A DNA stretch of 64,000 bases, taken from Vibrio intestinalis (GTDB taxonomy: Bacteria > Pseudomonadota > Gammaproteobacteria > Enterobacterales > Vibrionaceae). This document shows, piece after piece, positions 1 to 8,756 of the stretch. The translations under genes were made by a program, and so were the position numbers. The stretch's first letter is position 1; each line of letters begins with the position of its first letter. Under the pieces are notes generated by a model. The model made no database searches, was not told where the DNA came from, and was given only the letters and a program-made list of their open reading frames with translations. The DNA is taken from the NCBI RefSeq assembly GCF_025195085.2, contig NZ_JANAVY020000016.1:1-64000 (forward strand), read 5' to 3'.

Positions 1-27
1 CGCAAGTTGGCTTTCTAAAGGCATAAA

Positions 28-61
28 AAAATCCGATATTAGTTTCCTAATATCGGATTTT
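28..61. terminator. Bidirectional terminator-like hairpin at window start
   Basis: A 15-bp perfect stem (28-42 with 47-61) closes a TTTC loop, with A-tract on one side and T-tract on the other, so it could end transcription in either direction. It probably terminates the gene left of the window. Short open frames run into position 26, but too little is visible to name that gene. Confidence 0.75.
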
Positions 62-65
62 GAAG

Positions 66-141
66 CTTTTTGAGGATCGGTCAAATGATCTCAAAAATTT
101 CTTAACTGATCGGCATTACTCCCTTATTGGGGGGCTTTTTT
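66..141 (+). promoter_or_regulatory. pyrBI leader: pause hairpin plus attenuator
   Basis: Between the upstream terminator and pyrB there is a T-run (67-71), an imperfect hairpin (67-77 with 87-97), and a short GC stem CTCCC(119-123)/GGGGG(129-133, one G-U pair) followed directly by CTTTTTT. This is the layout of a UTP-sensed attenuator as known for enterobacterial pyrBI: slow transcription through U-runs lets a ribosome on a leader ORF disrupt the terminator. The sequence shows the hairpin and T-run; the mechanism is inferred by analogy. I see no convincing -35/-10 pair. Confidence 0.6.
85..105 (+). CDS. Candidate pyrB leader peptide (6 codons)
   Basis: ATG at 85 opens a six-codon frame (MISKIS) ending with TAA at 103-105. 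A GAGG Shine-Dalgarno-like sequence sits at 72-75, nine bases upstream. A ribosome stopped at 103-105 would cover roughly the next 12-15 bases and so reach the terminator stem that begins at 119. Enterobacterial pyrL peptides are longer (about 44 residues), so this is only a position-based candidate. Confidence 0.3.
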   Translation: MISKIS

Positions 142-178
142 ATTGCCTAAATTTTATTCTCAGATAGGGACGACGATT

Positions 179-1108
179 ATGACTAACACGCTTTTTAACA
201 AGCACATCATTTCGATTCCAGAACTGTCGCGTGCAGAACTTGAACTCATAGTGAGCACTGCAGGCCAATTGAAATCCGAACCCAATACTAATCTGATTAA
301 AGATAAAGTCATCGCTAGCTGTTTCTTTGAGCCATCGACTCGTACCCGCTTATCATTTGAAACTGCTATCCAACGCATCGGTGGCAGCGTGATTGGCTTT
401 GATAATGGCGGTAACACTTCACTGGCGAAAAAGGGCGAAACCTTAGCGGATTCCGTGCAAGTTATCTCTTCTTACGTGGATGCCTTTGTGATGCGCCACC
501 CTCAAGAAGGCGCAGCTCGCCTTGCTTCTGAGTTTTCCAATGGCGTGCCTGTGATTAACGCAGGAGATGGTGCAAACCAACATCCGACACAAACTCTACT
601 CGATCTTTTCAGCATTGCAGAAACTCAAGGCCGACTAGATAACCTCAACGTAGCCTTTGTCGGTGACCTAAAATATGGCCGCACCGTGCATTCTCTCACT
701 CAAGCATTAGCCAAGTTTAACAATGTGCGTTTCTTCTTTATCGCACCGGAAGCTTTAGCTATGCCCGATTACATCTGTGAAGAGTTGGATGCAGCAAGCA
801 TTCAATACAGCCTGCATACCGATATGGAAACTGTAGTACCTGAACTTGATATTCTGTACATGACTCGCGTGCAAAAAGAGCGTTTTGATGAATCAGAGTA
901 CGCACACATTAAATCGGCTTATATTCTTACCGCCGCTCTACTGAAAGATGCGCGCGAGAACCTTAAGGTACTGCACCCACTGCCACGTGTTGACGAGATC
1001 ACTACCGATGTAGACAAGACTCCGCACGCTTATTACTTCCAACAAGCAGAAAACGGCGTTTATGCTCGTGAAGCCCTGCTTGCACTCGTTCTTAATCAAT
1101 CACTGTAA
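179..1108 (+). CDS. pyrB: Aspartate carbamoyltransferase, catalytic chain
   Basis: Catalyses carbamoyl phosphate plus aspartate to N-carbamoylaspartate, the committed step of pyrimidine synthesis. The 309-residue protein has the phosphate-binding STRTR motif at residues 53-57, the HPTQ segment near 134, and the HPLPR loop near 267, all expected for the family (E. coli chain about 311). I chose ATG at 179, preceded by AGGGA; the longer frame opening at 143 would start inside the attenuator T-run. It is followed after 16 bases by pyrI, with which it forms the c6r6 holoenzyme. Expression is probably set by the leader hairpin upstream. Confidence 0.97.
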   Translation: MTNTLFNKHIISIPELSRAELELIVSTAGQLKSEPNTNLIKDKVIASCFFEPSTRTRLSFETAIQRIGGSVIGFDNGGNTSLAKKGETLADSVQVISSYVDAFVMRHPQEGAARLASEFSNGVPVINAGDGANQHPTQTLLDLFSIAETQGRLDNLNVAFVGDLKYGRTVHSLTQALAKFNNVRFFFIAPEALAMPDYICEELDAASIQYSLHTDMETVVPELDILYMTRVQKERFDESEYAHIKSAYILTAALLKDARENLKVLHPLPRVDEITTDVDKTPHAYYFQQAENGVYAREALLALVLNQSL

Positions 1109-1124
1109 TCGAGGAGAAAGACCT

Positions 1125-1586
1125 ATGACTAAAGAAACTCAATTGCAGGTAGAAGCCATCAAAAACGGCACGGTTATCGACCATATTCCTGCGCTAATCG
1201 GCATTAAAGTTCTCAAGCTATTTAACATGCACAATAGCCAGCAACGTGTGACTGTCGGCTTAAACTTGCCCTCTTCCGCTCTTGGCCACAAAGATCTACT
1301 CAAGATTGAAAATGTGTTCATCAGCGAAGAGCAAGCGAGCAAGCTCGCACTCTATGCGCCTCATGCGACGGTAAACCAAATCGAGAACTACTCGGTGGTA
1401 AAAAAACTGCCGCTTGAACTACCAGAGCAGATCAACAACGTTTTTGAATGCCCGAATACCAACTGCATTACCCATGGTGAACCGGTTGAAAGCAGCTTCA
1501 AGATATTTGAAGCCAAAGATGATATTCGTTTGAAGTGCAAATACTGTGAGAAAGTATTCTCGCGTGAAATTGTGACCGAGCGATAG
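1125..1586 (+). CDS. pyrI: Aspartate carbamoyltransferase, regulatory chain
   Basis: Allosteric subunit that binds CTP/ATP and holds catalytic trimers together through a zinc site. The protein is 153 residues, the same length as E. coli PyrI, and carries the four zinc cysteines at 109, 114, 138 and 141. The start at 1125 is supported by GAGGAGAAAG ten bases upstream; a longer frame begins inside pyrB and is rejected. It is co-transcribed with pyrB. Confidence 0.97.
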   Translation: MTKETQLQVEAIKNGTVIDHIPALIGIKVLKLFNMHNSQQRVTVGLNLPSSALGHKDLLKIENVFISEEQASKLALYAPHATVNQIENYSVVKKLPLELPEQINNVFECPNTNCITHGEPVESSFKIFEAKDDIRLKCKYCEKVFSREIVTER

Positions 1587-1601
1587 TCTAAAGACCGTTG
1601 T

Positions 1602-1667
1602 GCAACTAGCATAATACCTCACTTTGTTGACCTTTTAGGTGAGGTATTTAGCGCTTTACCTAGTTGC
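1602..1667 (+). repeat. Nested inverted repeats between pyrI and ridA
   Basis: An outer 8-bp pair, GCAACTAG (1602-1609) with CTAGTTGC (1660-1667), encloses an inner 10-bp pair, AATACCTCAC (1613-1622) with GTGAGGTATT (1639-1648). The inner stem alone could be the pyrBI terminator, but it is followed only by TTTA rather than a long T-run. The outer pair is not needed for termination. The whole element ends 53 bases before the ridA start. Confidence 0.6.
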
Positions 1668-1720
1668 GGATTGAGGGCAAACTGTTTGCCTTTCATTTCG
1701 TAATAACATTGGAAACGACC

Positions 1721-2110
1721 ATGACAAAAGTACTTCATACAGAAGCTGCTCCAGCAGCAATCGGCCCATACGTACAAGGTGTTGATCTTGGCAACATGGT
1801 TCTTACTTCTGGCCAAATCCCTGTAAACCCAGTAACAGGCGAAGTATCTGCAGAGATCACAGTGCAAGCACGTCAATCTCTAGACAATGTAAAAGCAGTC
1901 GTTGAAGCATCAGGCCTAACTGTTGCTGACATCGTAAAAATGACCGTTTTCGTTAAAGACCTAAACGACTTCGCTGCGGTAAACGAAGTGTACGGCGCAT
2001 TCTTTGATGAGCACAAAGTAGCAAACTACCCTGCACGCTCTTGTGTTGAAGTGGCTCGCCTACCAAAAGATGTGGGTATCGAAATCGAAGCCATCGCGGT
2101 TCGCAAATAA
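1721..2110 (+). CDS. ridA: RidA family enamine/imine deaminase
   Basis: Hydrolyses reactive enamine/imine intermediates such as 2-aminoacrylate formed by PLP enzymes, releasing ammonia. The 129-residue protein has the YjgF/UK114 fold signature, including the active-site arginine in PARSCVEV (R106) and the nearby glutamate E121. The ATG at 1721 was chosen because homologues begin M-T-K-V; a frame starting 19 codons earlier has no support. RidA commonly sits next to pyrBI in gamma-proteobacteria. It ends before a strong terminator shared with the convergent djlA. Confidence 0.93.
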   Translation: MTKVLHTEAAPAAIGPYVQGVDLGNMVLTSGQIPVNPVTGEVSAEITVQARQSLDNVKAVVEASGLTVADIVKMTVFVKDLNDFAAVNEVYGAFFDEHKVANYPARSCVEVARLPKDVGIEIEAIAVRK

Positions 2111-2134
2111 ACTAAACTTGCGTTGTAGAATATA

Positions 2135-2160
2135 TAAAGGCGAGCTCATGCTCGCCTTTA
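2135..2160. terminator. Bidirectional terminator between ridA and djlA
   Basis: Eleven-bp stem TAAAGGCGAGC (2135-2145) with GCTCGCCTTTA (2150-2160), loop TCAT, placed between two convergent genes. Confidence 0.85.
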
Positions 2161-2187
2161 TAGTATTAGTTGCTAGCCATTCAAACT

Positions 2188-3039
2188 TTATTTAAAACCT
2201 TTGACCTTCTTAATCAAATCGTAAGCGTTCTGGATCTCTTGTGATTTTTCTTTCGCTACATTCATCATTTCAGGTGGTAGACCTTTGGCCATCAATTTAT
2301 CAGGGTGGTGCTCGTTCATCAGTTTACGATAAGCACGCTTAACGGATTTACTGTCAGCATCTTCATCCACACCCAATACATTGTATGCATCGGCTAACTG
2401 ATTAGCTGATGACGCTTGTTGTTGCCAGCCACCAGACTGTTGCTGACCGCCTGCTTGACCACCAAAACCACCTTGCTGAAAACGAAAAGCCGCTTCTTGC
2501 ATACGCAGCCTTTGCTCAAGCTGTTGAGACGAGAACCCCAGTCCAACCGCGATACGATGTAGAACCTCACGCTCGCTTGGGTGAATATCGCCATCAGCAA
2601 ATGCGGCTGAAATTTGTAACTCTAGGAAGAATTGAAGCAAGTCAAAGCGACCACCAGTCGAAATTTTTACCTTCTCAAGAATTGAAATCAGCGGAAAATC
2701 ACTGGATTTACCTTCACGAAATGCATCCTGCGCAGCTTTACGTTGCTGACCATGAAGATTCATACGGTCCATCATTGCGCTAGCAAGCTCAATTTCCTGA
2801 CGGGTCACTTGTCCTTTTGCTTTCGCGACATGGCCCATCACAGCAAAGGCTGCTTTGAAGAACTCTTCTTGGCGCTCCGCTTGGCTAGGGCCACTAAAAC
2901 CTGATGTATTAAAACCGGCTTGGCTTAAACGACGAGCCTTATCAAACTGGTGACCAATGAAGAAACCTATCACTGCTCCCAATACATTGCCTAACAGCAA
3001 CCCAAAAAAGGTCCCCAGAATTTTGCCAAAAATATGCAT
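2188..3039 (-). CDS. djlA: DnaJ-like membrane co-chaperone
   Basis: Type III DnaJ-domain protein that recruits DnaK at the inner membrane. The 283 residues show an N-terminal glycine-rich hydrophobic segment (about 5-29), a TerB-like helical domain (about 55-185), a G/Q-rich linker, and a C-terminal J domain with the HPD tripeptide at 245-247. Length and order match E. coli DjlA. It is divergent from lptD, as in many gamma-proteobacteria, sharing a 148-base intergenic region in which I do not see a clear promoter. Confidence 0.93.
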   Translation of the reverse strand: MHIFGKILGTFFGLLLGNVLGAVIGFFIGHQFDKARRLSQAGFNTSGFSGPSQAERQEEFFKAAFAVMGHVAKAKGQVTRQEIELASAMMDRMNLHGQQRKAAQDAFREGKSSDFPLISILEKVKISTGGRFDLLQFFLELQISAAFADGDIHPSEREVLHRIAVGLGFSSQQLEQRLRMQEAAFRFQQGGFGGQAGGQQQSGGWQQQASSANQLADAYNVLGVDEDADSKSVKRAYRKLMNEHHPDKLMAKGLPPEMMNVAKEKSQEIQNAYDLIKKVKGFK

Positions 3040-3187
3040 TATGTGCTCTCAATCTCTGAATTTTTTCATCGTAGCGCGGTCTTATAGTGCCGGATGAATG
3101 AATTTCCTTTATGATAAAGACCGTTTTATTTTTTATTCGGTCATCCATTTACCGGATTTATCAAGTTCAACAGGATAGTAAAACTCG

Positions 3188-5560
3188 ATGTCACGTTTTC
3201 CCCGCACGTTACTTGCCGCTTCAATCAGTGCCGCTGTATTTGCGTCTCAGGTTCAAGCTAATGAAGCCATAGTAGACGATAGTGTGCAGGAACTGCCCGC
3301 TATAGATCAATGTTTGATCGACGAACCTGAAGCAGAAAACCCTAATCAGCAACCCATCAATGTTGAAGCCGATAGCCTACAAGCGGTGAATGGTAACAAA
3401 GCGACTTACAGTGGCAACGTAGTTGTTGTTCAAGGTAAAAAACGCATGTTGGCTGATAATGTCACCCTACATCAACAAGATAACGTTGTTGTGGCTGAGG
3501 GTAACGTAACCTTCAGTGACGGTGAAGTAAAAACTCAATCCGACAAAGCAGTCAATAACCTAAACACTGACCATGTTGAGCTGACTAACACAGACTATCA
3601 GTTTTTGTGTGAACCAGGCCGTGGTGAAGCGGCTTACATCGCTAAAACGGGCAAAGCGGTTTACGAAATTGAAGATGGCACGCTGACATCTTGTCCTGAA
3701 GGCGACAAATCGTGGCGTATGACCGCATCGACTATTGAAATCGATCAGAATGAAGAAGAAGCGACTTTCTACAACCCTCGCTTTGAAGTGTTGAATGTAC
3801 CTGTTTTTTATATGCCGTACATGACAGTACCAATTGGCGATACTCGTAAAACTGGTTTTCTTTACCCAACAATTTCATACGGTTCAAGTGACGGCCTTGA
3901 GCTTGAAGTACCTTTTTACTGGAACATTGCACCTAATTACGATTTAGAATCGACCATTAAGTACATGGAACAACGTGGCACTCAATGGAACAATAAATTC
4001 CGTTACTTAACTGGGGTTGGAGCTGGTCAACTAGAAGCAGAATACCTATCTAGTGATAAAAAATACCCTGAACAGGATAACCGTTGGGGTTTTCAATTTA
4101 CTCATGATGGCATATTAGATCAGTCATGGAAGTTTCGTATCGACTACTCAAAAGTCAGTGATATCAATTACTTCACTGATGTTGATTCGAACATAGGTAA
4201 CCGAGAAGAGGGGCAACTGCTTCAAGAGGCAGAAGTCACTTACCGCTCTGCATCATGGGATGCATCTTTACTAACTCGTGATTTCCAAGTATTGACTGAA
4301 AATGGTAATTTGCCCTATAGGATACTGCCACAGTTGAAATTCAACTATTACGCACCAGAACTTATGCGTTTCTTAGATTTCGACATGGTTAGCCACGTGT
4401 CACGCTTTGACACCGATGATGGCAGCAAGCCATCAGCAACGCGAGCTCATATTGAACCTGGCCTTACTATTCCAATTGGCACTACTTGGGGAAGCTGGAC
4501 AACAGAAGCCCGAGTTTTAGCGACTTACTACCAGCAAGACCTTGATGGTATCAACTTGAGTGACAGCCAGTACAGTGGCTATAATCTAAAAGAAACCACT
4601 TCGCGCGTCATTCCTGAATTCCGCTCTCATGCGGGTATTGTTTTGGAGCGAGACGCTTATGTTTTGGGTGGTTACACCCAAACGCTTGAGCCTCAAATTC
4701 AATACCTCTATGTGCCAAAAGAAGATCAAAGTGAGATCTATCTTTACGATACTACCTTATTGCAAACAGACTACTATGGTCTATTCCGTAGTCGTAAATA
4801 CAGCGGTGTTGACCGAATCTCCGCAGCAAATCAATTTAGCTATGGTGCATCAACCCGTTTTTATGATGATCAGTACAAAGAACGTTTGAACATCTCATTT
4901 GGTCAGATTTTTTATTTGGATAAAGAAACCAAAAACAGTACTGCAATTAACCCTGATGCTGAGCAAACCAACTACTCTGCTTGGGCGGTTGAAATGGATT
5001 TCAACTATAACGATTACTTGTTCTATCACGGTGGAATTCAATACGATATTGACTCAAGTGAATTACAGTTAGGTAATAGCACACTTGAGTATCGTTTTTC
5101 GAGTGGCTATATCCAAGGTAACTACCGCTATGTAACCAAAGAATACATTGAGCAAACCGTCGATCTCGATAGCATTACAGATGGCGATATCAATTCAATT
5201 ACTCGCAATGGTATCTCTCAAGCTGGTCTATTAGCGGGCTACAACATCTCCCGCAACTGGAATGCAAGCGCACAATACTACTACGATCTCACGACCGATG
5301 AGGCAATTGAATGGCTAGCGAAGCTTAATTACATTGATGACTGTTGGTACATTGGTTTTACATACAGTAACCAACTGCGTAGTTGGGTACCATCGTTCTC
5401 AAGCTATCCAAATTCAGAACCAAATTATGAGAGTAACTTTACTGTAAACTTCGGTATCGTTGGTTTTGGAACGAACATTGGTTCTAACTCTGGCTTAGAA
5501 AGCTCAGATGGCTCAAACAATTCTCTTGGCTATGGTCGCCCATTCTTCTTAAACAACTAA
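3188..5560 (+). CDS. lptD: LPS-assembly outer-membrane protein LptD
   Basis: Outer-membrane beta-barrel that, with LptE, inserts LPS into the outer leaflet. The 790-residue protein starts with a signal peptide (cleavage predicted after residue 24, VQA/NE), then a periplasmic LptA-like jelly-roll domain rich in beta-strands, then a large aromatic-rich barrel. Cysteines occur near the mature N-terminus, in the jelly-roll region, and in the late barrel (DDCW), consistent with the inter-domain disulfides known in the family, although the C-terminal site has one Cys where E. coli has an adjacent pair. A short gap leads to surA, whose product helps fold LptD. Confidence 0.96.
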   Translation: MSRFPRTLLAASISAAVFASQVQANEAIVDDSVQELPAIDQCLIDEPEAENPNQQPINVEADSLQAVNGNKATYSGNVVVVQGKKRMLADNVTLHQQDNVVVAEGNVTFSDGEVKTQSDKAVNNLNTDHVELTNTDYQFLCEPGRGEAAYIAKTGKAVYEIEDGTLTSCPEGDKSWRMTASTIEIDQNEEEATFYNPRFEVLNVPVFYMPYMTVPIGDTRKTGFLYPTISYGSSDGLELEVPFYWNIAPNYDLESTIKYMEQRGTQWNNKFRYLTGVGAGQLEAEYLSSDKKYPEQDNRWGFQFTHDGILDQSWKFRIDYSKVSDINYFTDVDSNIGNREEGQLLQEAEVTYRSASWDASLLTRDFQVLTENGNLPYRILPQLKFNYYAPELMRFLDFDMVSHVSRFDTDDGSKPSATRAHIEPGLTIPIGTTWGSWTTEARVLATYYQQDLDGINLSDSQYSGYNLKETTSRVIPEFRSHAGIVLERDAYVLGGYTQTLEPQIQYLYVPKEDQSEIYLYDTTLLQTDYYGLFRSRKYSGVDRISAANQFSYGASTRFYDDQYKERLNISFGQIFYLDKETKNSTAINPDAEQTNYSAWAVEMDFNYNDYLFYHGGIQYDIDSSELQLGNSTLEYRFSSGYIQGNYRYVTKEYIEQTVDLDSITDGDINSITRNGISQAGLLAGYNISRNWNASAQYYYDLTTDEAIEWLAKLNYIDDCWYIGFTYSNQLRSWVPSFSSYPNSEPNYESNFTVNFGIVGFGTNIGSNSGLESSDGSNNSLGYGRPFFLNN

Positions 5561-5567
5561 TTATTAC

Positions 5568-5589
5568 GCCAGCTCGAATGTGAGCTGGC
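5568..5589 (+). repeat. Intercistronic hairpin lptD-surA
   Basis: GCCAGCTC (5568-5575) pairs with GAGCTGGC (5582-5589) around a six-base loop. No T-run follows, so it is more likely an mRNA stabiliser or processing hairpin than a full terminator; surA starts 22 bases later. Confidence 0.5.
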
Positions 5590-5611
5590 ATTAACGTCTA
5601 TAGGGTTTTAA

Positions 5612-6907
5612 ATGAAAATTTGGAAACACGCGCTACTGACCCTAGTAGCCGCTTGCCACATTGGCGCAGCAAATGCTCAAGTGGTTGAAATGGATAAAGT
5701 GGCAGTCATCGTAAACGAAGGCGTTGTACTGCAAAGTGACATCGATACTGCACTAAAAACGATTCGTGCTAACGCAAAAAAAAGCGGTCAAGCACTGCCT
5801 AGTGACGATGTACTGATCGAGCAGGTGACGGAAAAATTGATTGTTGAAGCCATTCAACAACAAGAAGCGGAACGCATTGGTGTCCGTGTTGATGACAGCC
5901 GAGTAAACTCAGCTATCGAAGATATCGCCAAAAACAATAACCAAACCGTTGATCAGATGATTGCTTCAATAAGTGAAGAAGGCATTAGCTACAGCGAATT
6001 CCGTAACCAAATTCGTAAAGAGATTGCGGCAAGCGAAGCGCGCAACGCATTGGTTCGTCGTCGTATTAACATTCTACCAGCAGAGGTAGAGAACCTAGCG
6101 GATGCATTAGCACAAGAAACTAGCGCAACGGTGCAATACAAAATTGGCCATATTCAACTGCGTGTTAACGATGGTGAAGATAAGTCAGAAGCAGAAGATC
6201 TCGCTAACGAGCTAGTCGAAAAGCTAAACAATGGTGCTAATTTCAGTACCTTGGCGTACTCATACTCTAAAGGCCCGAAAGCACTAGAAGGCGGTGACTG
6301 GGGATGGATGCGTAAAGAAGAAATGCCAACTATCTTTGCTGACCAGATTAAGCTGCAAAACAAAGGCAGTATTATTGGCCCATTCCGCAGCGGCGTTGGT
6401 TTCCACATTCTAAAAATTGAGGATGTGAAGGGGCTAGAAACTGTTGCGGTTACAGAAATCAATGCTCGTCATATTTTGATCAAACCAACCGTAATCCTGA
6501 GCGATAAAGGGGTTCAGAAGCAACTAAATGGTATTATTGCTCAAATCAACGCAGGTGAAGCAACCTTTGGTGATATGGCTCAACAATACAGCCAAGACCC
6601 TGGCTCAGCAGCGAAGGATGGTGAACTGGGTTACCAAACTTCCGATCTTTACGTACCTGAGTTCAAACACCAAATTGATACCTTGCCTGTCGGCCAAATC
6701 AGTGCGCCATTCCAAACCGTACACGGCTGGCACATTGTTGAGGTGCTTGATCGCCGCGAAGTTGACCGTACTGACTCAGCATTGAAAAACAAAGCATACC
6801 GAATTTTGTTTAACCGTAAATTCAATGAAGAAGCCAATGCATGGCTGCAAGAAATCCGTGCGAGTGCATTTGTTGAAATGGTAGGAGACGAGCGCAATGT
6901 CAATTAA
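5612..6907 (+). CDS. surA: Periplasmic chaperone / peptidyl-prolyl isomerase SurA
   Basis: Escorts outer-membrane proteins through the periplasm. The 431-residue precursor has a signal peptide (cleavage after ANA, residue 22), a SurA N-terminal chaperone domain, two parvulin (PPIC) domains at about 170-275 and 285-385 (both with the YSxGPxxxxGGDLG/YSQDPGSAAKDGELG type motif), and a C-terminal strand. ATG at 5612 has an AGGG ribosome site. Its last 11 bases overlap pdxA, indicating one transcript and possibly translational coupling. Confidence 0.96.
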   Translation: MKIWKHALLTLVAACHIGAANAQVVEMDKVAVIVNEGVVLQSDIDTALKTIRANAKKSGQALPSDDVLIEQVTEKLIVEAIQQQEAERIGVRVDDSRVNSAIEDIAKNNNQTVDQMIASISEEGISYSEFRNQIRKEIAASEARNALVRRRINILPAEVENLADALAQETSATVQYKIGHIQLRVNDGEDKSEAEDLANELVEKLNNGANFSTLAYSYSKGPKALEGGDWGWMRKEEMPTIFADQIKLQNKGSIIGPFRSGVGFHILKIEDVKGLETVAVTEINARHILIKPTVILSDKGVQKQLNGIIAQINAGEATFGDMAQQYSQDPGSAAKDGELGYQTSDLYVPEFKHQIDTLPVGQISAPFQTVHGWHIVEVLDRREVDRTDSALKNKAYRILFNRKFNEEANAWLQEIRASAFVEMVGDERNVN

Positions 6908-7886
6908 ACGTATTGTTGTCACCGCAGGTGAACCTGCGGGCATAGGCCCAGATCTTGTTTTAGCGTTATCAACGCAAAGCTGGGATCATCAAATCGTGGT
7001 TTGTGCAGACAAAACAATGCTAGCCGAGCGTGCAAAACTACTCGGCATTGACGTTGAGCTTCATGACTACCAAATTGGCGCTCAAGCAAGCGCGCAGCAG
7101 GCTGGCTCTCTAATTGTCGACCATATCGATCTGCATACACCAACCGTGGCCGGTGAGCTAAACGAAGCCAACGGCCATTATGTATTGCAAACTCTAGAGC
7201 GAGCAGCTCAAGGTTGTATGAATGGTGAATTCGATGCCATCGTAACGGGCCCTGTTCACAAGGGAGTTATTAACCGTGCGGGTGTTGCATTTAGTGGCCA
7301 TACCGAATTCTTTGCCGAGAAATCCAATACACCTTTGGTGGTGATGATGCTGGCAACAGAAGGACTTCGTGTTGCGTTAGTGACGACCCACATTCCTCTC
7401 GCTTATGTGTCTAAAGCAGTCACTGAAGAGCGTTTGGAAAAAATCATCGATATTTTGCATAACGACTTAGTAGAAAAATTTGCTATTAGTCGTCCAAACA
7501 TCTATGTTTGCGGGCTTAATCCTCATGCAGGGGAAGATGGCTGTTTAGGGCGTGAGGAAATAGACACGATCACGCCGACGTTGAACAAGATAAAAGATCA
7601 AAAAGGGTACAACCTTATTGGTCCGCTTCCAGCAGATACCATCTTTAATGAAAAGTATTTAAATGATGCCGATGCAGTCTTAGGCATGTACCACGATCAG
7701 GTTCTACCAGTTCTTAAATATAAAGGGTTTGGACGTTCAGTAAACATTACTCTTGGTCTACCCTTTATTAGAACATCAGTCGATCATGGTACAGCACTAG
7801 AACTTGCAGGGACGGGGCAAGCGGATACAGGGAGCTTCCGAACAGCGCTGACGCATGCAATAGATTTAGTAGAGAAAAAACAATGA
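6897..7886 (+). CDS. pdxA: 4-hydroxythreonine-4-phosphate dehydrogenase
   Basis: NAD-dependent oxidation of 4-phosphohydroxy-threonine in pyridoxal 5'-phosphate synthesis. The 329-residue sequence shows the three metal-binding histidine contexts of the family: GHTEFFAE, NPHAGEDG and YHDQVLP. The start lies inside surA, with GGAGACGAG in surA as ribosome site. The stop overlaps the rsmA start as ATGA. The surA-pdxA-rsmA-apaG-apaH order is classical. Confidence 0.96.
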   Translation: MSIKRIVVTAGEPAGIGPDLVLALSTQSWDHQIVVCADKTMLAERAKLLGIDVELHDYQIGAQASAQQAGSLIVDHIDLHTPTVAGELNEANGHYVLQTLERAAQGCMNGEFDAIVTGPVHKGVINRAGVAFSGHTEFFAEKSNTPLVVMMLATEGLRVALVTTHIPLAYVSKAVTEERLEKIIDILHNDLVEKFAISRPNIYVCGLNPHAGEDGCLGREEIDTITPTLNKIKDQKGYNLIGPLPADTIFNEKYLNDADAVLGMYHDQVLPVLKYKGFGRSVNITLGLPFIRTSVDHGTALELAGTGQADTGSFRTALTHAIDLVEKKQ

Positions 7887-8698
7887 GAAATGATGTCCAC
7901 TTAGGGCACAAAGCGCGTAAACGTTTTGGTCAAAACTTCCTAAACGATCCTTATATCATTGATGGTATCGTATCTGCCATCAACCCTAGACCAGGCCAAA
8001 ACTTAGTTGAGATTGGCCCTGGCCTTGGTGCAATCACCGAGCCTGTAGGTCGTGAAGTCGATAAGTTTACTGTTATTGAGCTAGACCGTGATCTTGCAGA
8101 GCGTCTGCGTAATCACCCAGAACTGGCTGATAAATTGACGATTCATGAAGGCGATGCAATGCGCTTCGACTTCACTCAGCTTGTAAAAGAAAACAATCCG
8201 CTGCGTATCTTCGGTAACCTACCATACAACATCTCTACGCCGCTGATGTTCCACTTATTTGAGTTTCATAAAGACATTCAAGACATGCACTTTATGCTAC
8301 AAAAAGAAGTGGTTAACCGTTTAGCAGCTGGCCCAGGTAGCAAAGCTTATGGCCGACTTACAGTAATGGCGCAATACTACTGTAAAGTTGTTCCTGTGTT
8401 AGAAGTACCACCAACAGCCTTTGTTCCGCCACCAAAAGTAGATTCAGCTGTCGTGCGCTTAGTACCTTACGATGTACTACCGCATCCAGCGACAAGCTTG
8501 AAATGGTTAGATCGCGTATGCCGTGAAGGCTTTAACCAACGTCGTAAAACAGTACGTAACTGTTACAAGTCACTATTGAGCTTAGAGCAGTTAGAAGCGC
8601 TAGGCATTAACCCATCGATGCGCCCTGAGAACCTTACCTTAGAGCAATTCGTTGCAATGGCTAACTGGCTAGATGCTAACCACGCACAACAGCAATAA
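7883..8698 (+). CDS. rsmA: 16S rRNA dimethyladenosine transferase
   Basis: SAM-dependent enzyme (KsgA) that dimethylates the two adjacent adenosines near the 3' end of 16S rRNA, a late 30S assembly checkpoint. The 271-residue protein has the KRFGQNFL opening, the glycine-rich SAM motif VEIGPGLG, and the catalytic NLPYNIST motif. The start overlaps the pdxA stop by four bases (ATGA), implying translational coupling. Confidence 0.97.
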   Translation: MRNDVHLGHKARKRFGQNFLNDPYIIDGIVSAINPRPGQNLVEIGPGLGAITEPVGREVDKFTVIELDRDLAERLRNHPELADKLTIHEGDAMRFDFTQLVKENNPLRIFGNLPYNISTPLMFHLFEFHKDIQDMHFMLQKEVVNRLAAGPGSKAYGRLTVMAQYYCKVVPVLEVPPTAFVPPPKVDSAVVRLVPYDVLPHPATSLKWLDRVCREGFNQRRKTVRNCYKSLLSLEQLEALGINPSMRPENLTLEQFVAMANWLDANHAQQQ

Positions 8699-8708
8699 AG
8701 CTAACTAC

Positions 8709-8730
8709 AAGGGCGCATCAGCGCCCTTTT
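8709..8730 (+). terminator. Terminator/attenuator between rsmA and apaG
   Basis: AAGGGCGC (8709-8716) pairs with GCGCCCTT (8721-8728), loop ATCA, followed by two more Ts. The short T-run suggests partial termination, so apaGH may be read through or have its own promoter. Confidence 0.65.
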
Positions 8731-8756
8731 GACTAAATGAAGTACGAGGAGGCCGC

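Noticed and set aside
143..178. Longer pyrB start
   Set aside because: It would begin within the attenuator T-run and adds residues absent from the family; ATG at 179 has a ribosome site.
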